This document shows, one piece after another, positions 1 to 12,000 of a stretch of 64,000 nucleotides of DNA. Position 1 is the first letter of the stretch; every line of letters begins with the position of its first letter. Made by a program: the position numbers and the translations under genes. The stretch is taken from the NCBI RefSeq assembly GCF_001659605.2, contig NC_035176.2, positions 19,671,122 to 19,735,121 on the forward strand, written 5' to 3'. This DNA is from Manihot esculenta. Its lineage: Eukaryota > Streptophyta > Magnoliopsida > Malpighiales > Euphorbiaceae. The notes beneath the pieces were generated by a model, which was given only the letters and a program-made list of their open reading frames with translations, was not told where the DNA came from and did not search any database.

Positions 1-657
1 ATCAAAACATAAAAGTTTTTATATAAGGTTATTTATTGATTTCACGTCAAATGATCACTTATACAACTATCACTGGAGTAATTCATAAATACAAGTTATT
101 TTCCATATGATTACTTTTTCAAAGGCTTTATTTGTGGTAGTTGATCTAATAGTATAGAGATGATTTAAGAGAAAACCATCCACTGAAGGGGAATCTAGTA
201 TAGACCAATTTCATTTATTTGTGGTAGTTGATCTATAAAATTTATATCCCACATGAAAAATAAATAAAATTTCTCTTATTCGGTTTAATCTTGATTTCAA
301 ACCAAGTGTGGGTAGGTATGGAGAGAGATAGCCAAAACTCTCAATAGTATTAATGAAGACTTCAAACTCTTCAAGTGTACCATAGGCATCATATATATCA
401 TTTTATAATCGATACTATTGAAATTATCCTAGTGAAAAGCCATATTCCAAGAGAGAATTGAGGTTCAAAGTACAATCTCAATAGTTCAAAAGTAATACTC
501 TACCACCCTATCTTGTGCAAAAAGAAGCTTATATATATATACACATGTGTTGAAATATGCAGGCAATCTATGTGGATGTTTGAACTTACGTTGGAAGGTC
601 ATGAGATTTTTGAAAAATTTCCCTCCTTACACTTCCATTCTTTCAAAACTTTCATAC

Positions 658-795
658 TTAAATTTAACAAAAACTATGCAATACACTAGGCGTGATATGA
701 TCATGATGAGATAGTATTCCCTCCATTTAAATTTAACAAAAGCTATACAATACACTAGGCGTGATATGATCATGATGAGTTAGTATTCCCTCCAT
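658..795. repeat. 69-bp direct tandem duplication, two copies
   Basis: Units 658-726 and 727-795 are the same length and differ at only a few positions. Each ends in the phrase ATTCCCTCCAT, which resembles the CTCCCTCC-type termini of Stowaway/mariner-like MITEs. The copies could come from slippage or from two abutting element ends. No open frame crosses them. Confidence 0.8.
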
Positions 796-884
796 TTATA
801 GTACAATATGTAAATAAAATTGATTTAGTGCATTAGTAATTATTCTCTTTTTATTGACTCACTTAAATATAATAAAATAATAAT

Positions 885-1270
885 AAAAATATACTTTTTA
901 GTCTCTATATTATAGAAAAACTCGTGATTGGTCCCTCAGATTTTAAAAATATATTAAAATATTTTTGATATTTTAAAAAAATCTACTAATTGATTCTTTC
1001 GTTAGTTTTAGCCATTAAGTATTTTACTATTAGTCTATTGCTTTAACAAAACTCATCAGCCGATTCCTTAGTTTTGTAAAAAGTATATTAGTTAATCACT
1101 CCATAATGATAGCATTTTAGACTTTTTTATAATATTTAATAGCCAACATTAATTGAAGGACTAATTAATAATTTTTTTAAAATGTCAAGGATATTTTAAT
1201 ATATTTTTCAAAATCGAGGAACTAACTAATAAATTTCCCTATAATACAGGCATCAAAAAGTAATTTTTCT
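885..1270. repeat. Foldback/MITE-like element with long imperfect inverted repeats
   Basis: The left arm (about 885-985) and the reverse complement of the right arm (about 1160-1268) run parallel over about 100 bases. Both contain AAATATATTAAAATAT, followed by a TTTTAAAAAAAT tract, with many substitutions between arms. The centre is AT-rich and non-coding. The shape is that of a non-autonomous DNA transposon, but no clear target duplication was seen. A diverged relative may lie at 43025-43410. Confidence 0.55.
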
Positions 1271-2286
1271 AAATAAGAAATGTTTTAATCTTATCAGTTG
1301 AAAATACCATGTCATTCATGTTACATGGTATTGACATTGTATTTCTAGAGCACTGAATAATTTCTTGAATTTAACTTATATCTCTTGCCTCTTTCCACGT
1401 GAGAAAAGAAACCAATGAGAAGTAGTTTTATTAACTTAGACACTGACTTTAATGTGGGAGAAATGTATCTAGCTCTCATAGTTCAAGCCAAAAGCGATCC
1501 TAGCATTCTTTGTTCTTCTTGCCCCTTTAAGTAAATTCTATATTCTTTCTGCACATTTAACATTCGAGTTACTAGAAGGCAATCCATGTAAATAAACAAG
1601 AAAACATTTGTGTAAAGATCTAACTCTTGAATCAGTAGATCAAAAGCCAATTTTTTAGAATAAACATATTGTTGTCTGAACAATGGATCCTCTTCAACTT
1701 TACATATTTTTATCATGTATATCTTCAAAACAGAAAATTAAGCTCCCATTCGAACTCCTATTAATTGTAAAGTTAGAAGATATTTTCCAAGCTTTACATA
1801 GAGTAAATTTGAGAACCTAAGGACTATATTCTTTACAACCTATAATCTTTGCTACTAGCTAGTTTGCTGTCAAAAGTGGACTAAAGGAAGCAAAAGTTCT
1901 TCACAACTAAGAGATTCAGTCATATTAATGAGTCCATTTAAGGAATAGTCATTTGGACACTTGGGCTCAACATAATACAGGGAAATACAAATGAGAAATG
2001 TGAGAATGTAGAAAAGGAGGTGATAAAGAAGGTTGATAAATAGAAGCCAAGAAGATCTAATAAAGGGAAAAAACTGTAACATCCTGAAATCCATAGTCAG
2101 AAATAGTGGTATGACTAGGTATGGGTTAGACTATTTCACTATTAGAGCAAATGGCATTAGGCGAGGTGTTAGCTTACATCGAGCTACTTAGGAAAGGTGC
2201 TAGCATAACTCTAAACTGCTAATAACTGAATTATAGAAAACTCAAATAAAGAAACGAACATATCTAGAAATAAAGTAGACAGTGTG

Positions 2287-3531
2287 TGATAATATGCACA
2301 ATTATGCAACTTTAATATTACAAAATATTTAGATATTGAGTTTGATTTCATTTAAAATAGATTGATTCGTTTAAATTTTGTTATCTTGGTAGGATTGGAG
2401 AATAACAAGAGAAAATTCCAATTTGAAATCCACATTCTGATATCAAAGGTGGCTACAATCAAATTCATAGAAGGATAAGGGACAAAATCATATTTGAACT
2501 CTAATTTTCAGACAAGCTGTGTTATGGACTACGTTATTGGCACAAACATACTTGACAAACAGAACCCAGCTTTAAATTCGAAAATCAAACAGATAACTCT
2601 CATTTGCCAAGCTGTACTCGATTTTGATTTTTGATTTTAGCTACTTGTATTTAGGACTCTTAGCATTATAAAAAGGAGGCATTCTGATGTATTTGACATC
2701 TCATCTTATCTTTCATCTCTTATTTTTAGCCATGAACATGTGTGGCTAAATTTCTTCATTTCAGTTAAAGGATAATTAATAGTTCCAATTAAATCGGTTG
2801 TGAGATTTATGTGATTTTATAGTTTTTTTAATTATTGGTATTTATATTATTCCTGTGTTTATTGCTTAATATCATTCTCTGGATTGTTGCATTAAGGCGC
2901 CATTGCTCAATTAATAGAATGGTAGATTGCTATTCAGTTAATTAAATCTGTAATTGTTTAATTAAATTGAAATAAGTAGTGAATTAGGTTGCGTAAGGCC
3001 TTCCTAAGGAATAGTATAATCTGACTTAAATGAACCGAGTATCTCGTATTTGTTAGTTAGAATCAGGTCCTTTAATTCTTAATGCAATAATTGGATTAAA
3101 TTCTAGGAGCTTCTCCTACAGTTGTCCAAGAGTTAGAGCTAGTTAACAAGCGTCTCTTAACTAGTTTAAAATTAAGAAAGGATTGGATACCTGAAGCGTC
3201 TTCGATATCTATAACTGGTTTATTAATTAAATTGAGATTATTTTGTATCTGTGATCAACCCATAAAAACTGGAGCTAAAATTATTCCTTTAACTGAATGT
3301 GTCTCATCTTGATTCTCTCTTTTAAATTTAAATTGGTTCTTCTTTTTAATTTTATTTATTACTCTATATTCAAAACCCCCCCCATTTTATTTTATTTTGT
3401 TTTATTTTATTTTATTTCATTCAATAGAATTAATTTATTTAACCAGTCTCTGTGAAACCGACCCTGCTTATCATTATTACAAGTTTTATTTTAAAGCAAG
3501 AATTTATTTTTGGTGGTTTCGACGCCCATCA
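2287..3531 (+). repeat. Putative 5' LTR of element E
   Basis: The right end is well placed: CATCA at 3527-3531 is followed after five bases by the primer site. The left end at TGATAATATG (2287) is inferred, because no second LTR survives in the window for comparison. The region is AT-rich and non-coding, with a run of TTTTATTTTA-type repeats near 3383-3420. Confidence 0.5.
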
Positions 3532-3536
3532 AATTT

Positions 3537-3554
3537 TGGCGCTGTTGCCAGGGA
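3537..3554 (+). other. Primer binding site of E (tRNA-Asp type)
   Basis: TGGCGCTGTTGCCAGGGA is complementary to the 3' end of plant tRNA-Asp with CCA, apart from two substitutions. Athila/Tat lineage elements use this primer. Confidence 0.8.
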
Positions 3555-4684
3555 TTGGTTCTAAATTGTTTTATTAATTCTTTTTGAATGATACGTTCTA
3601 ATCTTGCAGGTAGACTCGAGTTCAATCTAGAAATTGAGAAAACCGCAAGAAAACTGAGAAAAGAGGCTAAACAGCGAAACAAAGACCTCTCATCGTCCAG
3701 TGTTGAGGAACAACTCGCTATTGAAGCACAGGTTGCTGCCATTGAAGAGGAGATCGCGGTTGAAGAACAAGTTGCTATCAACAAACAGGTCGTGGGCACG
3801 GAGGAAACAACATCTGACCTAGACGATACCTCTGGTGAGTCTGATGTGGAAGAGAAAATGGCTGAAGAACAAGCAATACAGGATGTTGATAATGTAGATG
3901 ACCCTCAACCCCTTTGCATCTTCTATCCTGCACTAAATGCACCACTTGAGCTAAAGTCAGGATTAATTCATCTCCTCCCCATCTCTAGAGAAGTTGAAAG
4001 GGAAGATCCTCATAGACATTTGAAAGAGTTCCATGTGGTATGCTCCAGCATGAGACCACAAGGAGTTACAGAAGAACAAATCAAGCTAAGGGCATTTCCT
4101 TTTTCTCTAGCTGATAATGCAAAAGACTGGTTGTACTACCTACCTCCAGGTTCCGTCATTACATGGGGAGAAATGGTAAAATTATTTTTAGACCGATTCT
4201 TTCCCGCTTCTAGAGTGTCTGCAATAAGAAGAGAAATATCAGGAATTAAGCAAAAAGAAACAGAAACTCTCCATGACTATTGGGAGAGATTTAAACGCCT
4301 ATGTGCTAGCTGTCCTAGGCATGAAATTTCAGATAAACAACTCATGCTCTGTTTTTATGAGGGACTCACAAACATGGAAAGACGTATGATAGATGTTGCA
4401 AGTGAAGGTGCGATACGCAAAAGAACACCCCGAGAGGCCAAGGAATTGATATCTATGATGGCAGCAAATTCACAATAATTTGTACCTATACAAGACTCTC
4501 ATAGGAGAGTTTCTGAGGTAAGTAACTATTCTGTTGAATCTAGACTTTCTTATCTAACCACTTTAGTTGAAAATCTTATTACAGAGAAGGCACAACAAGC
4601 CAAAGCTTGTGGAATTTGCGCTAATACGGGTCATCCCACTGATATGTGCCCATCACTTCAAGAGGATGACCAATATGTGGATGC

Positions 4685-5190
4685 TGGCGCTAGGATCCAG
4701 ATCGGCTTAAGGACGCCGGGACCCGTAGCAAGCCAAACATTCATCTTGTGAACCTGTTTAATCCCATACATGATCAACAACATACATAAAAATTTTGAAC
4801 TTTTCTTTCCATTCAATCACCAAACTCAACCTGTGCATGAACTAATCATAAACATAAACATTAACCCCACCTTGGAGTCCTCATCAATGCTCCAATGGGG
4901 TGACATAACATAAATTAAGTTTGGTTTATAATAATCATCATTAATCATTAAGATCATGTAGTAGAAAGGGATTAACATAATACTATGGTCAAGCACAACT
5001 CTAAACTTTCATAAGCATCATTACATAACATTTCTATATCATACTTTTACATTACATCATATCCATGTCCACATCTAGCTATTACAATAACATAACTCTA
5101 CTCCTGCTGACCTCCTGGTCTACTCTATACCTGCAAACCTGGGGGTTAAGGGAGAGGGGTGAGCTATAAAGCCCAGTGAGCAGAATATAT
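4685..5190 (-). repeat. Truncated Tekay-type LTR scrap inside E gag
   Basis: This matches in reverse orientation the U5 part of the 2.3 kb LTRs elsewhere in the window. Shared phrases include GGCGCTAGGATCCAGATCGG, GACCCGTAGCAAGCC, a pyrimidine-rich stretch and the phrase for CCCAGTGAGCAGAAT. Both normal termini are missing: the copy starts about 30 bases inside the LTR end and stops about 500 bases in. No target duplication was found. It looks like filler DNA or a deletion relic rather than a clean insertion. Confidence 0.75.
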
Positions 5191-5604
5191 GTAGCCCAGA
5201 GAAGCTATGTTGTTAATTGAGGAGTTTCAAGGTCCTCTACAAAGAGTATATGATCCTTTCTCAAATACGTATAATCCAGAATGGCGAAACCACCTGAATT
5301 TTAGCTATAAACAGCGAGATTTTCAAAGCTATCAGCCTAAACAATTTCAGCAGCAAGCATCTTCATCCAATTCAGGTATGTCCTTAGAAGATATTGTTAA
5401 AAGTTTGGCAACTAATACTCAACAATTTCAATAGGAGACTCAACAGTTTCAACAAGAGACCCGGATGAGTATTTGCAACTTGGAAACACAAATAAGTCAA
5501 TTGACAATATCAATGAACAAACTGGAAAATCAAGGTAAACTACCCTCTCAGACCACAGTGAACTCTAAGCAGAATGTATGTGCCGTTACACTCAGAACTG
5601 TAGG

Positions 5605-5724
5605 ACAATCCTTGTCAGGTAAGTTGCGGGCACAACAATCCTTGTTAGGTAAGTCGTGGGCACAACAATCCTCGTCAGGTAAGTTGCAGGCACGACAATC
5701 CTCGTCAGGTAAGTTGTGGGCACG
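5605..5724 (+). repeat. 30-bp tandem repeat, four copies, in E gag
   Basis: Four consecutive 30-base units encode decapeptides of the type QSLSGKLRAQ or QSSSGKLWAR. Each unit carries CAGGTAAGT or a one-base variant of it, the consensus plant 5' splice site. The repeat lies just after the Gag coiled segment and before a frame break at 5749. Confidence 0.85.
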
Positions 5725-6494
5725 ATCACAGTACAGATCTGGATACTGAGATGATCGTACCTGAACAAGACAAATCAGCGTCAGCATTTGAGCAATCTGA
5801 ACCTCTGATCATTAAAACTCCTTTTCCTTAGAGATTAGCCAGGTCCAAACAAGAGAAAGAAGAAAAGGAGATCCTTGAGACATTTCATAAGGTAGAAGTC
5901 AATATACATTTAATTGATGCAATTAAACAGGTACCTCGCTATGCGAAGTTCTTAAAGGAATTATGCACAAATAAAAGAAAGCTAGTAGGTTATCAAAAGG
6001 TTTGTATGGATGAAAAGGTATTTACTATTTTTCAAAGTAAAATGCCTACCAAATGCAAAGACCAAGGTATGTTCGCTAGACCTATTAAAGTTGGCAATAT
6101 CGGTGTGAAAAAAGTAATGTGTGATTTAGGTGCATCAATAAATATCATGCCTTTATCAGTATTTCAATCTTTGAATGCTGGTCCATTAAAAGAAACAGGT
6201 GTGGTGATTCAATTGGCTGACCGCTCTATTGTTTATCCTGATGGAGAGTTAGAAAATATTTTAGTGCAAGTAGATAATTTAATATTCCCTGCTGATTTTT
6301 ATGTGATTCCTAAGGAGGATAATAAATCCTCAAATTTTTCTGATATTTTGCTAGGGAGACTCTTTTTATCTACTGTTAGAACGAAAATAAATGTTTATGA
6401 TGGCATTCTCACCATGGAGTTTGATGGGGCAGTCATTAAATTTAATGTTTATGATAATGTGAAATACCCCAATAATATTTCTAGTGGCTACTAG

Positions 6495-6727
6495 CTCTGT
6501 TCATAGTCTTTCAACCATTGGAACAGTTTTGAATTTGTGCTTATGAGGTCTTTGCCTTTGCGAAATTTTTTTTTTAATCAATGCATTGGACAAATCAACA
6601 CTAATTGCTAAATCAAGTCATGTTAAGTTCATTCACACAATTTCAATTTATTCTCTCTAATGAGTGTCATCAATATATTTTTCACCATGGCAAGCTCAAA
6701 GATTCAATTCAAAAGGCAATTCTCAAA
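6495..6727 (-). mobile_element. Element F, 3' non-coding fragment left of D
   Basis: Read on the - strand, this continues the non-coding tail of F from 16628 after removal of element D. The 5-bp duplication TCAAA (6723-6727 and 16623-16627) marks where D entered. The left limit, about 6495, is the change from E protease sequence and is certain to within about 15 bases. It holds no open frame of note. Confidence 0.65.
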
Positions 6728-8989
6728 TGTAACAGCCCGGAAATTCGGACCGCTACCGGCGCTAGGATCCAGATCGGCGTAAGGCCGCCGGGACCCGTAG
6801 CAAGCCTAACATAACCTGTAATCCTGTTTAATCCCATACATGATCAACAATACTCATAAACCTGTAAACATTCTCATAGAACAACCAAGCTCAACCTGTA
6901 CATAAACATCAACATAACATAAACCTCCACTGGAGCCCTCATCAAATGCTCCAATGGGGTATCTCATCATACATAAGCTTGGTTGAAACCTAGCCTCATA
7001 TCTCATATCATAAAGACCATGTACATACAAGTGGGATTAACAATCTGTATCGGTCAAGCACAACTCTATCCTCAATATTCAAATTACATAACATAACTTA
7101 AAACACCTTTACATTACATCATAATCATTTGTCATGTCCACAATCTATCTATGACTTCATAACTCTGGCTGACCTCCTGGTCTACCCTGTACCTGCACAT
7201 CTGATATTAGGGGAGGGGGGTGAGCTACAAGAGCCCAGTGAGCAGAATAGAGAAAACATATATTAAAATATTTCATGCTTCCATGAAATGCAACACATCA
7301 CAAACATATCACATAAGGATGGTATTGTCACCTATAGTCCTCAACGTAGTCCAATCGTGCCAGGGGCGTAGAATGGGCCTCACTGGTCTTTCTCTTACAT
7401 ACATAACATAACATAACATTCCAATATGCCAGGGGCGTAGAATGGGCCTCACTGGTCTTTCTCTTAACATAGTCCAGGGGCGTAGAATGGGCCTCACTGG
7501 CAATCCATACCGTATCCTCATCATATCATATCATAGGAGGACTAGAGGATCATCCAATAGCCAATCCGCATCCACATCATATTATGCAATGCAACATATT
7601 CGTGATTACTAATGCAAACACCCTATAATATCACATGGCATATATGATGCATGAACATGCTCAAAAAGTTATATTTCATTTATTTAAAAACTTAAGGTTT
7701 ATTCCACTCACCTCTGGCTGAAGCTCTATAAACTCTGATGCAGCTATCTCAATGCTGGGGTCCTCGGTTCCTCGGGTCCGAACCTACACAGGTGGACACC
7801 AATGAGGGACCAAACATACATAAACATAACTCTAATCTACTCCCCAAAAACCCCCTAAAACATCATGAAATAATCATGGAAACACATGCATGAAATGGCT
7901 GGACAGGGCACTTTCGGCGGCAGGTTCGGCGGCCGAAAGTCCCTCCAGAGCCGAAAGTCAGGCACTTTCGGCGGCACCTTCGGCGGCCGAAAGTCCCAGA
8001 CAGAGACGAAAGTCTCTTTTCGGGGGCAACTTCGGCAGCCGAATGCTGCCTCCACAAAGGGGGTTCGGCGGCCGAAAGTCACTTCGGCGGCCGAACCTGA
8101 GCTTCTCCCGAAGGGCAGAAACTCAGTTCCTCTATGCACATTTCGCCTCCCAAGCTCAAATCATGCAAAAACTAGTTCTAAAACATGCATACATATCATA
8201 TATTACACCTAGGGGTCTCAAACTAACATATACCCCATCTACAACACTTCAAACAACACAAAAACAAGCTACATTGTTCATCAAAGCATCAAAACCCATA
8301 AACTCATCAATAAGCCTAAACATGCATCTCTACCCATAGATCTTGCATAAAACTTATTTAAAACACATAAGGAGCTTAAGATCGGCTCTTACCTCTTGAA
8401 GATCGAGAGAGAGACGACCTAAACTCGGAGATCCAAGCAAATGGGTTCCTGAGTCTCCCAAGCTCCAAAACTTGGTTTAAATGCTCAAAACTTGGAATGT
8501 GAGTTTAAAACTCAAGAAAAATGGAAGAGATTTGGAGGAAGAACACAAGATTTGCAAAAGGGAAGGTCGGAAGCTTGCTGTGGCCGAAAATGGGAGAAAA
8601 CTCGCCCATTTCGGCTAAGTGCCCCTTTTATAGGCGGCTGGCCAGGCCACGTTCGGGGGCCGAATGTGCCTCCGCATCCATGCAATGTTTAGCGGCCGAA
8701 CTTGACTTTCGGCGGCCGAACCTGGACTTCCCTAACTCATGTTTTCGGGGGCCTAACGTGCCTCCAAAACGCATGCATGTTCGGCGGCCGAACTTGACTT
8801 TCGGCGGCCGAACCTGGGTTTTCCTCCAAAGACTTTTCATGCAAAAACTCATTAAATTTCATACTTAAAACTATTAAAAACATGAAAACATTTTACAAAA
8901 ACATGTTTTTACCCTTCTAGAGGTCTCCGACATCCGGGATCCCACCGGACGGTAAGGATTCCGATACCGGAGTCTAGCCGGGTATTACA
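6728..8989 (-). repeat. 3' LTR of element D
   Basis: The LTR is 2262 bp with TG...CA ends. On the - strand it starts TGTAATACCC at 8989 and ends CTGTTACA at 6728. Clusters of the near-palindrome TTCGGCGGCCGAA lie at about 7913-8140 and 8650-8815, on the two sides of a TATA box (8626-8632). A three-copy minisatellite of GGGGCGTAGAATGGGCC units lies at about 7365-7500. Short open frames here are by-products of the GC-rich arrays. Confidence 0.95.
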
Positions 8990-9026
8990 TTCTCCCCCCC
9001 TTAAGAACATTCGTCCCCGAATGTTC
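8990..9026 (-). other. D polypurine tract and pre-tract hairpin
   Basis: On the - strand AAGGGGGGGAGA directly precedes the 3' LTR and should prime plus-strand synthesis. Just upstream is a perfect stem: GAACATTCG at 9005-9013 pairs with CGAATGTTC at 9018-9026 across a four-base loop. The same arrangement precedes the 3' LTRs of A and B. Confidence 0.85.
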
Positions 9027-9097
9027 CTTAACTAGTACATGCATAACATAAAACATAACATACATACTAAACACATAGAACACATAGATACTAACCT

Positions 9098-12000
9098 CTA
9101 AAAGAGATGGGGATACTGTTGGAGCATGGACTCCCGTGTCTCCCAGGTACACTCCTCAATATTGTGGTGGTTCCAAAGGACTTTCACCATCGGGATTTCC
9201 TTGTTTCTCAACTTTCTGACCTGAGTGTCAAGAATCCGCACTGGCTGCTCTACATAGGTGAGATCCTCTTGGATCTCTACATCAGGCTCACTAAGAACCT
9301 TGCCCGGATCTGACACGAACTTTCTCAACATTGAAACATGGAAAACCGGATGGATTCTTTGCATTGAAGCAGGTAAATCCAGCTTGTACGACACATTCCC
9401 AATCTTTTGCAAGATTTCAAAGGGTCCAATGTATCGTGGGGCTAGTTTACCTTTCTTCCCGAAGTGAACCACCCCTTTCATTGGAGACACCTTGAGCAAT
9501 ATTAGATCCCCCTCCTGAAAGTCTACCTGTCTTCTGCGGATGTCTGCATAACTCTTCTGTCTGCTTGCAGCAGTCTTGATTCTTTCTCTGATTAAGGGTA
9601 CCACCCTGCTGGTGATCTCTACTAGCTCAGGCCCTGCCAAGGCCTTTTCTCCAACTTCCTCCCAGCAAACAGGTGACCTGCACTTCCTCCCATATAAAGC
9701 TTCATATGGAGCCATCCCGATGCTAGCATGATGGCTGTTATTGTAAGCAAACTCCACCAAAGGTAGATGTTGCCTCCAAGAACCGCCAAAGTCTAGCACA
9801 CACATCCTTAGCATATCTTCTATGGTCTGGATGGTCCTCTCTGACTGTCCGTCTGTCTGTGGATGGAAGGCAGTGCTGAAATCCAACCTAGTACCCATAG
9901 CACTCTGCAGACTCCGCCAAAACCTGGAGGTGAACTGGGGCCCTCTATCTGACACTATAGATACCGGGACCCCATGCAGTCTGACAATCTCATCAACATA
10001 CACCTGCGCTAACTTATCCACAGAGTAGTTGCTCCTAACTGGGATGAAGTGAGCAGATTTAGTAAGTCTGTCCACAATCACCCATATGGAGTCTAATCTG
10101 TTGGACGTTGCCGGTAACCCCACTACAAAATCCATAGCTATATTCTCCTATTTCCACTCTGGAATAGGTAGCGGGTTAAGCATTCCAGCCGGCTTCTGAT
10201 GTTCCAGCTTCACCCTCTGACAAACTTCGCAGGCTGACACAAACTGTGCCACTTCTCTCTTCATAGCTGGCCACCAATAAACTTTCTTCAGATTCTGATA
10301 CATTTTGGTGGCTCCGGGGTGAATGCTGTATCTTGCATTATGAGCCTCTCTCATAATGTCTCCCTTAAGCCTGATGTCATCTGGTACACATAATCTGTTC
10401 CCATAGCGAAGGATCCCCTTACTGTCAAATCTGAACTCACTATCTTTGCCCGACTGAACAGTCCTGGCAATCTTTACTAACTCTGGGTCCTCATGCTGTT
10501 TCTGAGCCACTTGCTCCAGAAACACGGGCGTCATTTTCATCTGAGCAACTAAAGCACCTGTACCAGACAACTCCAACTGTAGACCTTCCTCAATGAGCTT
10601 GTAAAACTCTTTCACCACTGGTCTCCTCTCTGCCGTGATGTGGGATAGACTGCCTAGTGACTTCCGGCTTAGGGCGTCTGCCACGACATTCGCCTTACCC
10701 GGATGGTACTGAATCTTGCAATCATAGTCACTCAGCAACTCTACCCATCTTCTCTGTCTCAAGTTCAAATCTCTTTGACTCAAGATGTGCTGCAGACTCT
10801 TATGATCTGTAAAGATCTCACATTTCACCCCATAGAGGTAGTGCCTCCACATCTTGAGTGCAAAGATGACTGCTGCCATCTCAAGATCGTGTGTGGGGTA
10901 ATTCAACTCATGCCTCTTCAGTTGTCTAGAGGCGTAAGCGATCACCCTGCCATTCTGCATCAACACACAACCCAAGCCTACTCTGGATGCATCACAGAAC
11001 ACTGTGAAGTCATCATTGCTAGTCGGCAGAGCTAACACTGGTGCTGAAGTTAACCTCTTCTTGAGCTCCTCAAAGCTTTCCTCACATTGATCGGTCCACT
11101 CGAACCTCTGATTCTTTCTGGTCAATCTGGTTAGAGGAGCTGTAATCTTCGAGAAGTCCTGAACGAACCTCCTGTAATAACCAGCTAAACCCAAGAAACT
11201 TCTGATCTCTGTCACTGAGGTGGGTCTAGGCCAGTTAGTTACAGCTTCTACCTTCTTGGGGTCTACCTCTATTCCATTCTCTGACACTACATGCCCCAAG
11301 AACGAGATGCTCCTCAACCAGAACTCACACTTGGAGAACTTGGCATACAAGCCATGTTCCCTCAAGGTCTGTAGAACCATCCTCAGATGATGGGCATGCT
11401 CCTCTGCACTCCTGGAATACACTAAGATATCATCTATGAAGACAATAACAAAGTGATCCAGGTACTGTCTAAACACTCTGTTCATGAGGTCCATGAATGC
11501 TGCAGGGGCGTTGGTCAGCCCGAACGGCATTACAAGGAACTCATAGTGCCCATATCTGGTCCTGAAGGCTGTCTTTGGCACGTCCTCTTCCCTTATCCTC
11601 AGCTGATGATACCCAGATCTCAGATCTATTTTGGAGAAACAACCCGCTCCTGCTAGTTGGTCGAATAGATCATCGATCCTTGGCAATCGGTACTTATTCT
11701 TGGTAGTGACTTTGTTCAACTGCCTATAGTCGATACAAAGTCTAAGGGATCCATCCTTCTTTCTTACAAACAGCACTGGAGCACCCCAGGGTGAGGTACT
11801 CGGTCGGATGAAGCCCTTGTCTACCAACTCTTGCAACTGTTCTTTCAACTCTTTCAATTTGGCTGGAGCCATCCTGTAGGGAGGGATAGAGATCGGTCTA
11901 GTTCCAGGCATCAGTTCAATCTCGAACTCTATCTCCCTAACAGGTGGTAAACCTGGCAACTCGTCTGGGAACACATCTAAAAACTCATTGACCACTGGCA

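Larger units (their letters stand above)
1..2286. other. AT-rich intergenic flank
   Basis: No coding region can be supported here. The short open frames at 1483-1728 and 1870-2094 have no recognisable domain and lie in strongly AT-biased sequence. The stretch holds a 69-bp tandem duplication and a foldback (MITE-like) element, both listed separately. The right limit is the proposed left end of the Athila-like element E. Confidence 0.6.
2287..6494 (+). mobile_element. Element E: 5' part of an Athila-like Ty3/gypsy retrotransposon
   Basis: The parts run in order: an LTR-like region ending in CATCA, a tRNA-Asp-type primer site, Gag with a retrotransposon gag domain and CCHC knuckle, and an aspartic protease. 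RT, RNase H, integrase and the 3' LTR are absent. The element stops shortly after the protease, near 6494, where the sequence changes to the reverse-oriented 3' non-coding part of element F. That point is the inferred left breakpoint of an inversion. An LTR scrap of another family interrupts gag at 4685-5190. The left end, TGATAATATG at 2287, is set by analogy with the TGATAGAGCA start of element F and is the least certain limit. Confidence 0.7.
3588..6494 (+). pseudogene. Element E gag-protease, broken
   Basis: The first frame (3588-4478, 296 codons) has an E/A/Q-rich N-terminal segment, then a retrotransposon Gag core from about residue 135 to 275, with motifs such as WGEMVKLFLDRFFPASR. TAA at 4476-4478 interrupts it. 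The same polypeptide type continues downstream with a zinc knuckle of form CGICANTGHPTDMCP near 4617-4660. It is then interrupted by the LTR scrap, resumes near 5207 with YDPFSNTYNPEW, and meets TAG at 5432-5434. A four-copy 30-bp repeat follows at 5605-5724. The protease frame is 6006-6494 with the active-site motif CDLGASINIMP. Several stops make it non-functional. The order and motifs match Athila-type gypsy elements. Confidence 0.8.

Noticed and set aside
1483..2094. Two small - strand frames (81 and 74 codons)
   Set aside because: AT-rich composition, no domain and no splice or start context. Random frames of this length are expected.
3537..3554. tRNA-like matches at primer sites (also near 14346, 18382, 30969 and 59833)
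   Set aside because: They match only the 12-18 bases complementary to tRNA 3' ends, next to LTRs. No tRNA gene is present.
7913..8140. Repeated palindromes considered as a CRISPR array
   Set aside because: Spacing is irregular, units are near-palindromic and spacers are not unique. They lie in plant retrotransposon LTRs and there are no cas genes.
7855..8339. Overlapping long frames on both strands inside LTRs (also 15488-15972, 23333-23576, 29553-29837, 52593-53073, 56376-56849)
   Set aside because: They are by-products of GC-rich TTCGGCCGCCGAA arrays, which lack stops in several frames. They recur at the same LTR position in every copy and show no domain.
10703..11035. Frames antisense to gag-pol (e.g. 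10703-11035, 11453-11656, 12711-13046, 13498-13782, 31779-32162, 35181-35435)
   Set aside because: They are shadows of the real polyprotein on the other strand or in another frame, with no domain of their own.
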